Assembly (NCBI GenBank): GCA_050313995.1 | Contig: JBNPMM010000002.1 | DNA length: 64,000 bases | Reading direction: 5' to 3' (one strand) | Source of the DNA: JAUMWX01 sp023394215 | GTDB lineage: Bacteria > Bacillota > Clostridia > Tissierellales > Peptoniphilaceae | Shown here: positions 18,861-27,031 of the stretch, in pieces | Position numbering within the stretch: the first letter of the stretch is position 1 | Layout of the letters: each line of letters opens with the position of its first letter | Notes under the pieces: generated by a model | Told to the model about the DNA's origin: nothing | What the model saw: only the letters and a program-made list of their open reading frames with translations | Database searches by the model: none | Translations under genes and position numbers: made by a program

Positions 18861-20423
18861 TTAAGCAAAGCTCTTTTGATCAACCTTGTCCATATGAACT
18901 TGTCTTTCATCGGAGTCCATAGCATATAAGTGACAAGCTACAAAATGGCTTTCTTCCTGCTCTTGCCATGTCGGTTCAAATTCCGAACATTTAGGCATAG
19001 CATACTTACATCTTGTATGGAACTTACATCCCTTAGGAGGATTTACCGCTGACGGTATATCTCCTTCAAGTATTACCAAATCTTGATTATTTTCAACATC
19101 GGTTCTCGGAATAGCTGCTAATAGGGCTTGTGTATAAGGGTGAAGCGGCTTAGCAAACAACTTATCGGAATCCGTAAGCTCAACTAAATTTCCAAGATAC
19201 ATTACCCCAATCCTGTCGGATATATATTTTACTACCGATAAATCGTGAGTTATAAACAGGTAAGTAAGGTTGTTGCTTTCCTTTAAGTCTTGAAGCAAAT
19301 TTATAACCTGTGACTGAATAGATACGTCAAGAGCTGATACAGCCTCGTCCGCAACTATAAATTTAGGTTTTAAAGCCAAGGCTCTGGCTATCCCTATTCT
19401 TTGTCTTTGTCCCCCTGAGAATTGGTGAGGATATCTGTGAATAAAGTATTCAGCCAAACCGCATTGCTTCATTACTTCCTTGATATAGGCATCATATTCT
19501 TCAGACTTGTTTGATTTAAACATATCGTGAGCAAGGACGCCTTCCCCAATTATGTTTCCTACAGTCATCTTGGTATCCAAAGATGAATAAGGATCTTGGA
19601 AAATCATTTGCAATTCTTTTCTAAGCTCTCTCATTTCTGAAGTTGTAAGCTTCGAAAGATCTATACCCAAATCATATTCCGCTTCAAACCTTTCAAAATC
19701 AGGATGATTTTGAAGTTCCGCCTTCATATCGGCTAAAAGCTTGTCCCTAAGTTCAACTTCATTTGCCTGATAATCCCTCTTTGTCTTTAAGTCTTGTAAT
19801 GTCTTTTCTATTTCAGCGTGCTTATCTTTAAAATGATCATCCTTAAGCCTTAATTCACTAAGTTCTATTTGCTTTTGGAAATCAGCCAATTTAACCTTTT
19901 CCTGATAATTTTCCATAAGGGTTGATGCTACTTTCTCAAGGTTATCATGGACTAAAAGTCCTCCGGCAATTCTTAATATGCTGAAATACTTATCCTCGAT
20001 TTCTCTTCTTTTATTTATAGCTTTTTCTTCCAAAGAAGCTCTCTCTTCAGCCCCTGCCTTTTCCAAATCAGCTAAAAGTTTTTCATACTCCTGAGACTCA
20101 ACTTTAAACTTAGGATAAAGCTTAGGAATGTTTTTTATAGAATCGGCTACATACTTAGGTGCGAACTCAGCCAAGGTCCTTCCATAATACAAGGTTGAAC
20201 CTCCTGTTTGAGAATACAACTGGATTAAAGTTCTACCGAAAGTAGACTTCCCACAACCCGATTCTCCTACAAGACCAAGCGTTTCCCCTTCATAAATCTC
20301 AAGAGTAATGGATTCGTTAGCCCTTACATATCTTTGCTTTCTTTCAAACGCCCTCTTTTTTATAGGGAAATATTTTTTTAAGTTTTTAACTGAAAGTAAT
20401 ACCTTCTTTTGATTATTTTCCAT
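18861..20423 (-). CDS. oppF: OppF-type peptide ABC transporter ATPase with a long helical insertion
   Basis: 520 residues, against about 310-330 for ordinary OppF. It powers peptide uptake with OppD. Walker A GESGCGKST (53-61) is followed at about 83-262 by some 180 extra residues rich in Lys, Glu and Leu, predicted by eye as long coiled-coil helices. Then come the Q-loop MIFQDPYSSLD (about 273-283), signature FSGGQRQRIGIARAL, Walker B FIVADEAVSALD, H-loop FITHDLS, and the C-terminal oligopeptide domain with the cysteine pattern GCKFHTRCKYAMPKC. The ATPase core looks intact. Overlaps oppD by 11 bases. Confidence 0.92.
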   Translation of the reverse strand: MENNQKKVLLSVKNLKKYFPIKKRAFERKQRYVRANESITLEIYEGETLGLVGESGCGKSTFGRTLIQLYSQTGGSTLYYGRTLAEFAPKYVADSIKNIPKLYPKFKVESQEYEKLLADLEKAGAEERASLEEKAINKRREIEDKYFSILRIAGGLLVHDNLEKVASTLMENYQEKVKLADFQKQIELSELRLKDDHFKDKHAEIEKTLQDLKTKRDYQANEVELRDKLLADMKAELQNHPDFERFEAEYDLGIDLSKLTTSEMRELRKELQMIFQDPYSSLDTKMTVGNIIGEGVLAHDMFKSNKSEEYDAYIKEVMKQCGLAEYFIHRYPHQFSGGQRQRIGIARALALKPKFIVADEAVSALDVSIQSQVINLLQDLKESNNLTYLFITHDLSVVKYISDRIGVMYLGNLVELTDSDKLFAKPLHPYTQALLAAIPRTDVENNQDLVILEGDIPSAVNPPKGCKFHTRCKYAMPKCSEFEPTWQEQEESHFVACHLYAMDSDERQVHMDKVDQKSFA

Positions 20424-21408
20424 TTCTTACCCCCTTTTCAGGATAGAAACATCTGATAATTTGATTTTCTGCAACCTTTTGTAATTGAGGTTCTTCATCT
20501 ATACATTTTTGTGTAGAATACTTACATCTTGCGGCAAATCTGCAACCTTTAGGCATAGCCAAAGGATGCGGTACCGAACCTTCAATTATATCAAGTCTCT
20601 TTGATCTGTCTGAAGTTATTGAAGGAATAGATCCAAGTAAGCCCTCAGTATAAGGATGTTGGAATCTTGTAGCATTTTCTTGGAAAATGTAATTTACAGG
20701 CGATTGTTCTACAACCTGTCCGGCGTACATTACAGCCACCTCATCCGCCATCTGATTTATAACTCCTAAATCGTGAGTTATAAACAAAATAGATGTTCCT
20801 TTTTCCTTCTTAAGGTCATTCATAAGCTTCAATATTTGAGCTTGAATCGTTACGTCCAAGGCTGTTGTAGGTTCATCAGCTATAAGAAGTTTAGGTTCAC
20901 AAGCCAATGCCATGGCAATCATGGCTCTTTGGTTCATCCCGCCTGATAATTGGAAAGGATATTGCTTAACAACAACTTCAGGATTTGGAATCTTTACCAT
21001 ACCCAAAAGTTCAACCGCCCTTTCCTTAGCCTGTTGCTTATTCATATCCCTGTGAAGCATCAAAGCTTCACAAAGCTGCTTTTCTATTGTAAATACAGGA
21101 TTTAATGAAGTCATAGGTTCTTGGAAAATCATAGAGATATCATTTCCTCTTATATCCCTCATTTCCTTCTCGGTAGTTTCCGTAATATTCTTACCTTGAA
21201 ACCAAACACTTCCGCTGTATATTTTTTGATTTTTTTCAAATAATCTTAGAATAGACATGGCTGTTTGACTCTTACCTGAGCCGGATTCTCCTACTACACC
21301 CAAAGTCTTTCCTTCTTCCACACTTAAACTAACTCCATCTACCGCCTTAATCAGACCCCTTGAAGTATTAAAATAGGTGTGTAAGTCTTTTATTTCTAAT
21401 AAAGCCAT
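20413..21408 (-). CDS. oppD: OppD peptide ABC transporter ATPase
   Basis: 331 residues, normal length and organisation. Walker A GESGSGKS, Q-loop MIFQEPMTSLNP, signature LSGGMNQRAMIAMAL, Walker B LLIADEPTTALD, H-loop FITHDLG, and the C-terminal oligopeptide-transporter region PKGCRFAARCKYSTQKC with cysteines that in some members hold an Fe-S cluster. Forms the ATPase pair with OppF. Unlike its partner it has no insertion. Confidence 0.96.
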   Translation of the reverse strand: MALLEIKDLHTYFNTSRGLIKAVDGVSLSVEEGKTLGVVGESGSGKSQTAMSILRLFEKNQKIYSGSVWFQGKNITETTEKEMRDIRGNDISMIFQEPMTSLNPVFTIEKQLCEALMLHRDMNKQQAKERAVELLGMVKIPNPEVVVKQYPFQLSGGMNQRAMIAMALACEPKLLIADEPTTALDVTIQAQILKLMNDLKKEKGTSILFITHDLGVINQMADEVAVMYAGQVVEQSPVNYIFQENATRFQHPYTEGLLGSIPSITSDRSKRLDIIEGSVPHPLAMPKGCRFAARCKYSTQKCIDEEPQLQKVAENQIIRCFYPEKGVRNGK

Positions 21409-21415
21409 ATTACTC

Positions 21416-23242
21416 CTACCTTTCTTGTGATTTTGGATCTAAAGCGTCTCTTAATGCATCTCCAACCAAGTTTACTGACAATGCTGTTAGGAATATTGCC
21501 ATTGAAGGGATAACCCATCTCCACCAATAAAGTTGCATTACTTCTGTTGATTGTGCTGCTGTCATCATATTACCCCAAGATGCGTTCGGTTCCACAACCC
21601 CGAAACCAAGGAATGAAAGACCCGCTTCTGTAAGAAGGTTTGATGCATAGCCCAAGGTTGCTTGTACTATAACTATAGTAAATATATTTGGAAGAATATG
21701 ATTTACTATGATTTTTCTTTCTTTCAAGCCCAATGCTTTAGCCGCTAAAACATAGTCTTTTTCTCTTTCCGATAAAATTTGCGCTCTTACCAATCTTGCT
21801 ATACCTGTCCAACCAAGTAAACCAAGCAAAATCATTATAATAAGGATTCTAACGTCCTGAGAAGTATCTACAGGCAAAGCTGCCGATATGGTAATTACCA
21901 AAGGATAGAACGGGAAAGACGCTATGATTTCAGCAAATCTCATAAGTAGGTTGTCTACCAAACCTCCATAAAAACCGGCTATCATCCCTATAATAACACC
22001 TATAATAACTTGAAGACTGACTGCAACAAGAGCAATAAACAAGGTAGTAGCTCCACCGTGTATCAATCTTGTAAGCTGGTCCCTACCTCTTTGGTCGGTA
22101 CCGAAAGTAAAGCCGTCCAAACCGCTGGCTCCAACTTCCTTTGTTTCAGTATTTATAGCATAATTTATAAAATATCCGCTTGCCAACTTATCAAAAGTTC
22201 CGCTTATAGCCTTTGTTTCACCATACTTATCTGCGCCCCACGCATACATTTTCCCCTCTGTATCAAGAGCTGTAAAGTGTACACGTCCGCCTTCAATTTC
22301 CTTAAAATTTCCTTCAGGAGGCTTAGGGATACTGTCTATATTTGAACCCCATTGATATAACTTTCCGTCTTCTCCAAGGGCCAAACCGTTCTTTTCAGTT
22401 AAGGCTATATCAACTATCTTAATCTTTCCTTCCGCCAAGTCTTTTGGAAGCTCTGTTCCCAACTCTCCGGACTTTATACCTAAAACATGAATTTTACCGT
22501 CATCGGTCATTGCAAGTATATTTAGGATAGATGCCTCTATATTTGTAATATGGCCTTGTATAGCCTTAGGTATAATATTTAACTTACTCGGCTTTACTCC
22601 GCCCCAAGTTATAAGTCTTCCTTCGTTTGTAAGAACAGCTGAGTAAAGGTCTCCTGCAACCAACTTCTTTACACCTTCTTTTAAAACAAGATTATAGTTT
22701 TTAGAAGGAGCCTGAGATTCTCCGTAGGCGTTTGTACCCCAACCGAATATCTCGTTCTTATCATTTGCCACTATTATAAAGGTAGGACCTGCTGCAACAT
22801 GGGATATGTGCTCGCTATCCAATCTCTTTTGAATATCTGCCGGAATAGAAAATACATTTTCATAATTTTTTCCCCAGATATAAAACTTACCCGCTTTTGA
22901 AACCGCTGCAGTAAAGGTAACGCTTGGAGCAATTTCCTCTATTCCCTCTTCCTTAAGCTTATCAGGTATATTTAAATAACCTGTTCCCGGAGAAATATTT
23001 TTCAATACAGCCTGTTCATAGTATTGGTTAAAAGGAATAGTCTTTGAACCTATAAAAACAAGTAAAACTATACTTATAAAGCCCACAAGCCCTATAATAC
23101 CCAACTTATTCCTAAAGAATTTCTTGGCAATAGCCTTACTTGGTGACTGGATAGCCTCCTCTCTTAGGAGATCTTCCCCCTCCAATTGCTTTTTATCTTT
23201 ATTAAAGAAAGAAATCTTTTTCTTTATATTTTTATCTGTCAT
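21416..23242 (-). CDS. oppC: OppC-type peptide permease with an inserted RCC1-like beta-propeller
   Basis: 608 residues, about twice the usual 290-320. After a cytoplasmic N-terminus and TM1 (about 47-66) come some 275 residues (about 102-375) of RCC1-like repeats: FTAAVSKAGKFYIWGKN, FGWGTNAYGESQAPS, SAVLTNEGRLITWGG, GLALGEDGKLYQWGSN, FTALDTEGKMYAWGADKYGE. The ordinary OppC core then starts at FGTDQRGRDQLTRLIHG (380) with four to five membrane helices and the ATPase-coupling loop (AAKALGLKERKIIVNHILPN). Topology places the propeller outside the cell, between TM1 and TM2, near the substrate-binding protein. No frameshift or internal stop. Confidence 0.93.
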   Translation of the reverse strand: MTDKNIKKKISFFNKDKKQLEGEDLLREEAIQSPSKAIAKKFFRNKLGIIGLVGFISIVLLVFIGSKTIPFNQYYEQAVLKNISPGTGYLNIPDKLKEEGIEEIAPSVTFTAAVSKAGKFYIWGKNYENVFSIPADIQKRLDSEHISHVAAGPTFIIVANDKNEIFGWGTNAYGESQAPSKNYNLVLKEGVKKLVAGDLYSAVLTNEGRLITWGGVKPSKLNIIPKAIQGHITNIEASILNILAMTDDGKIHVLGIKSGELGTELPKDLAEGKIKIVDIALTEKNGLALGEDGKLYQWGSNIDSIPKPPEGNFKEIEGGRVHFTALDTEGKMYAWGADKYGETKAISGTFDKLASGYFINYAINTETKEVGASGLDGFTFGTDQRGRDQLTRLIHGGATTLFIALVAVSLQVIIGVIIGMIAGFYGGLVDNLLMRFAEIIASFPFYPLVITISAALPVDTSQDVRILIIMILLGLLGWTGIARLVRAQILSEREKDYVLAAKALGLKERKIIVNHILPNIFTIVIVQATLGYASNLLTEAGLSFLGFGVVEPNASWGNMMTAAQSTEVMQLYWWRWVIPSMAIFLTALSVNLVGDALRDALDPKSQER

Positions 23243-23251
23243 GAAATCCTC

Positions 23252-24217
23252 CTACTCTAACCTTACCCTTGGGTCTACTAAGGCATAACCAAGGTCCATA
23301 AATAGATTACCCAATAATGATAACACTGCAAAAAACATATTAAGTGTTAGTACCAGGTTAAAGTCCTTAGCCAATACGGCATTTAATAAATAGTTACCTA
23401 TACCATTGTAGGCAAAAACTTGCTCGGTTATAGGAGCACCTCCAAAAATACCGATGATAGCCCAAACAACTACAGTAACTACCGGAATCAATGCATTCCT
23501 AAAGGCATGAGAATAGATTACTGTCTTTTCCTTTACCCCTTTTGCCCTTGCAGTTCTGATATAATCTTGACTCAAAGCATCCATCATTGAGTTTCTTACA
23601 TATCTTATAGTACCTGCCAAAGAACCCAAAGTTATAGTTATCATAGGCAAAATAAGATGCTTTATTTGAGACCATAAGTCCGTTTCAATTGAAGTTGCTG
23701 TAGGCGGCAACCATTTAAGCGTAAAAGCGAAAATAAATATAAGTCCTATACCTATAAAGAAGGTAGGCATAGAAATACCTATCAGAGATAAAACCTGCCA
23801 AAGTTTATCATAAAAACCTCCTGCCCTCACCGCAGACTTTATACCTATCGTAATTGCTAAAACCAAAGATATAATTGTCGAAAAGATATTAAGTTTAACA
23901 GTATTCATAAGCGGACGACCTATAATTTCTTTAACCGGCTTATTAAAGGATGTAGACTCCCCGAATTCTCCACTTACCATTCTACCCAACCATGAAACAT
24001 ATTGTTCCGGTATAGACTTGTTAAATCCGAATCTTTCTTTTATTTGTTCCTTTGTCTTAAGATACAATTCTTTATTCTTTCTTAAGTTCGGATCTTGGGG
24101 CATCATAAGCTCAACAGGATCTGCCGGCATGGCGTGCATAAGACCAAACAAAAGCATAGATATAATTAAAAAGACAGGTATAAGATTTAATAATCTTTTT
24201 ATAATATACTTTACCAT
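23252..24217 (-). CDS. oppB: OppB peptide ABC transporter permease
   Basis: 321 residues, standard length. Six membrane segments; N-terminal IKRLLNLIPVFLIISMLLFGLMHAMPADP is characteristic, followed by RFGFNKSIPEQYVSWL and the coupling loop RTARAKGVKEKTVIYSHAFRNALIPV (EAA motif). Forms the membrane channel with OppC. Ten bases upstream of oppC. A partial terminator separates it from oppA, so the binding protein is probably made in excess. Confidence 0.95.
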   Translation of the reverse strand: MVKYIIKRLLNLIPVFLIISMLLFGLMHAMPADPVELMMPQDPNLRKNKELYLKTKEQIKERFGFNKSIPEQYVSWLGRMVSGEFGESTSFNKPVKEIIGRPLMNTVKLNIFSTIISLVLAITIGIKSAVRAGGFYDKLWQVLSLIGISMPTFFIGIGLIFIFAFTLKWLPPTATSIETDLWSQIKHLILPMITITLGSLAGTIRYVRNSMMDALSQDYIRTARAKGVKEKTVIYSHAFRNALIPVVTVVVWAIIGIFGGAPITEQVFAYNGIGNYLLNAVLAKDFNLVLTLNMFFAVLSLLGNLFMDLGYALVDPRVRLE

Positions 24218-24366
24218 TTTTTATACATGCTACTTTTTGTAACACTTCTCCTTTCCTAACTATTTACTGATTAATATGTACCGATATCACATATTTTCCC
24301 ATATTAATAAATTTATATAGAACCTATTATACATTATTTAGGATAAAAAATATAGTCTAAAAATTA

Positions 24367-24402
24367 AAAAGATGGGAGAGTTTTTTAACTACTCCCATCT
24401 TT
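24367..24402 (-). terminator. Intra-operon terminator between oppA and oppB
   Basis: Perfect minus-strand stem AAAGATGGGAG/CTCCCATCTTT with a 13-base loop and a following TTTTTAATTT. Its position after a binding-protein gene suggests partial read-through. Confidence 0.85.
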
Positions 24403-24439
24403 ATTAAATTAATAATTTTACTTATATCAATAAGCTATC

Positions 24440-26761
24440 TTACTTAGCTAAAGTAAAGTTACAGATAGCATAGTACCAAGCCCAAATAGGGTTTGTATTT
24501 ACGCCGCCAACCTTAGTTGAGAATACGTCGAAGTATTCATTAGCGTATAGAGGTACTACAGGTAGATAGTCATTGAACCATTGTTGGAACTTAACCCATC
24601 CTTCAAGATACTTATCAGTTTCTGTACTTTCAAGCTTTCTCCATTCAACCAATAGCTTATCAAGTTCAGGATCATTAACTCTTTGTCTGTTATCTCCGCC
24701 ATCTACAAATTTTGAATGATATTGGAAATAAGGATCATTTGGAATTGAGAATCCTGTACCCAAGTTAAATGCAGTGTACTTTGGATTTTGAAGGTCAGGA
24801 GTATAGTAAGCATCAAGTAGAGTAGCAAAATCTCCGTAGCTTATTACATACTTCAAACCTGCAAGCATACCGTTAGTTTGAATTTGTCCTTGGATCAATT
24901 CTGATACTTCATTGTTTACAGTTGCGAAGTGGCTGATTGAAAGCACTTCTCCCTTAGAGTTATATCTCCAGTAATCAAATGTATCAAAAGTTGCCTTCTT
25001 AGCGGCTTCAGCTGCCTTGTCAGCTGACCAAGGAGTCTTTCCGTCCTTTTCAAACTTATAATCAGTCTTATCAAGAACTTCATTAGCCTTTGTAACGTTT
25101 AATGTATATTGGTTAAGCTTTAATACTTCTTCTTCCAAGTCCTCACCTTCATGCTTTGCAAGCATAGCTTGGTAAGTCCATTCAGCACTACCATAAGCAC
25201 CGTTGATTACTTGACCGTATCCTCCGGCTAAGCTTATGATAAATTTATCTCTATCTAACAAGTAAGCAACTGCTTGTCTTACTTCTTTAATCTTTGTAGC
25301 ACCAAGGTCTGTAATGAAAGAAATCATACCATAACCGTTTCTGTTATAGTTGTTTGTCTTAACTTTTCCTTGAGTTTCAGCTTCTTTAGCCTTTTTAATG
25401 TTATCAACTGTCATAGCCATAGGGAAGAAGTCGATAGCACCGTTTAGAACTAAGTCAACAGCTAACTTTGTATTTATCTTTTGTACTGCTATATTCTTAA
25501 TAGTAGGTTTCTTACCATCTATATCGCCAAGGAACTTATCGTTTATTGTAACCTTAGCTACTTGATCTTGGAATGATACAAAATTATAAGGTCCGCATGT
25601 TACATCCGGCTTTGACTTATAGTTATTTCTTACTTCGTACATTGAAGCTTTCAATACTGCATCTCTTAAAGCCTTAGAATCTGTGCTTGTACCGAATGCC
25701 TTCTTTTCTGCTTCTTTTGCAGCTATTTGAGCATTTAAACCTTTTTCAGGATCTTCTATTGAAGCCTTTAATTGCTTGTTGGCTTCTTCAGTTGCCTTCT
25801 TTTCTTCATCAGTCAACTTAATAGCTTCGCCCTTTTCATCTTTGGCTGTACCGGCAATCTTTTCTTCGTTAGCCTTAATTTCTTTTTGAGCTTCTTCTAT
25901 TTCACCCTTCAAAGCTGCTATATCGGAGTCGATACCTGCTTCAAAGTCTTTCTTTACGCTATCATCTATTGTTACGCCTTCTTTAAGAACTAAAGAAGAT
26001 CCGTCAGGACCGATATCCAATTTAGGTGCAAATCTTGCCATCGGAGCAGGAGCTACCGCTACCTTACTTGCTTCATAGAAATAAGGTACTTCACTTGCAT
26101 CAAGAGTAACAGAGAAAGTAGAATCATCTATATACTTAATACCCTTAAGTACATCTGTCTTACCTTCTTTATATTCCATATGTCCCAAGAAACCATCAGC
26201 TATAGATAATTGTTCATTTGAACCTACTTGAGACCATTGTGGAGCTGTTCTCCAAAGAATATTGAATACATAATCCTTTGCAGTTATTCTTTCTCCGTTG
26301 TTCCAAACAAGCTTATCATTCAAAGTGAATGTATAAGTCTTTGAACCGTCAGCATTCTTTTCAATCTTAGGTTCACTTGCGTTTGTTATAGGGTCAAATA
26401 CAAATCCACCATTCTTATCAAATGTATATGTTGAATAAGTTCCATAGTTTCCTATAAGAGCCTTAACATAAACATCGTAAGTGTTGTTTGAGAAACCGTT
26501 CATGAAGTCCCCATTCATAGCTTCAGAACCAACTACAAATGTGTCTTCTGTCTTAGCAGACTTGAATTCTTCCAATTCTTTCTTAAGCTTGTCCTCTTCT
26601 GTTTGAGCACTGTCATCAGCAGGCTTTTCTTCATCTTTCTTTTCAGCATCTTCTTTCTTAGGTTCTTCTTGAGCCGTCTTGTTATTTGACGAACCGCAAG
26701 CCACAGAAAGAACCATGATAAAAGCTAAAAGTAAAGCCAAAAGTTTTTTACTTGCTTTCAT
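24440..26761 (-). CDS. oppA: OppA-type peptide-binding lipoprotein with a coiled-coil insertion
   Basis: 773 residues, against about 540-600 usually. Lipoprotein signal with lipobox SVAC (Cys22), then a long Glu/Lys linker (30-70). The SBP_bac_5 fold follows: KTYTFTLNDKLVWNNGERITAKDYVF, then about 266-372 is an extra Ala/Glu/Lys helical region (ALKGEIEEAQKEIKANEEK, GLNAQIAAKEAEKKA), after which the fold resumes at DVTCGPYNF. The C-terminal lobe continues to VPLYANEY. It should capture peptides and deliver them to OppBC. Preceded by a perfect consensus promoter and GGAGG. Confidence 0.93.
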   Translation of the reverse strand: MKASKKLLALLLAFIMVLSVACGSSNNKTAQEEPKKEDAEKKDEEKPADDSAQTEEDKLKKELEEFKSAKTEDTFVVGSEAMNGDFMNGFSNNTYDVYVKALIGNYGTYSTYTFDKNGGFVFDPITNASEPKIEKNADGSKTYTFTLNDKLVWNNGERITAKDYVFNILWRTAPQWSQVGSNEQLSIADGFLGHMEYKEGKTDVLKGIKYIDDSTFSVTLDASEVPYFYEASKVAVAPAPMARFAPKLDIGPDGSSLVLKEGVTIDDSVKKDFEAGIDSDIAALKGEIEEAQKEIKANEEKIAGTAKDEKGEAIKLTDEEKKATEEANKQLKASIEDPEKGLNAQIAAKEAEKKAFGTSTDSKALRDAVLKASMYEVRNNYKSKPDVTCGPYNFVSFQDQVAKVTINDKFLGDIDGKKPTIKNIAVQKINTKLAVDLVLNGAIDFFPMAMTVDNIKKAKEAETQGKVKTNNYNRNGYGMISFITDLGATKIKEVRQAVAYLLDRDKFIISLAGGYGQVINGAYGSAEWTYQAMLAKHEGEDLEEEVLKLNQYTLNVTKANEVLDKTDYKFEKDGKTPWSADKAAEAAKKATFDTFDYWRYNSKGEVLSISHFATVNNEVSELIQGQIQTNGMLAGLKYVISYGDFATLLDAYYTPDLQNPKYTAFNLGTGFSIPNDPYFQYHSKFVDGGDNRQRVNDPELDKLLVEWRKLESTETDKYLEGWVKFQQWFNDYLPVVPLYANEYFDVFSTKVGGVNTNPIWAWYYAICNFTLAK

Positions 26762-26813
26762 AATATCCTCCTAAAATAGTATTATAGAAACGTCCTCATT
26801 CTATATGAACTTT

Positions 26814-26842
26814 ATTATATTGTCTTTGCCTTTGCCTGTCAA
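26814..26842 (-). promoter_or_regulatory. Consensus sigma-A promoter of the opp operon
   Basis: Minus strand TTGACA (26837-26842), 17 bases, TATAAT (26814-26819): a perfect consensus match, in line with strong expression of a binding protein. It lies about 50 bases upstream of oppA. Confidence 0.85.
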
Positions 26843-27031
26843 GTCGATTTTATATTATTATCAAAAAAAGTGTATATTCTTCTAATAAATAAAAGATTAT
26901 TCTTAAGTTTTATGCAAAAATTTTCTCATTTATCAAAAGTTATATATGCCATTTCTCATCAATAAGTTAATTTTCTCATAAGGCAAATTGAATGAAAAAA
27001 GATTAATATATGAATTAATATGCGATAATCC

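Noticed and set aside
26985..27031. Terminator after proS
   Set aside because: A weak TTAAT hairpin before CTTTTTTC exists on the minus strand, but its stem is only AT pairs and too short to call.
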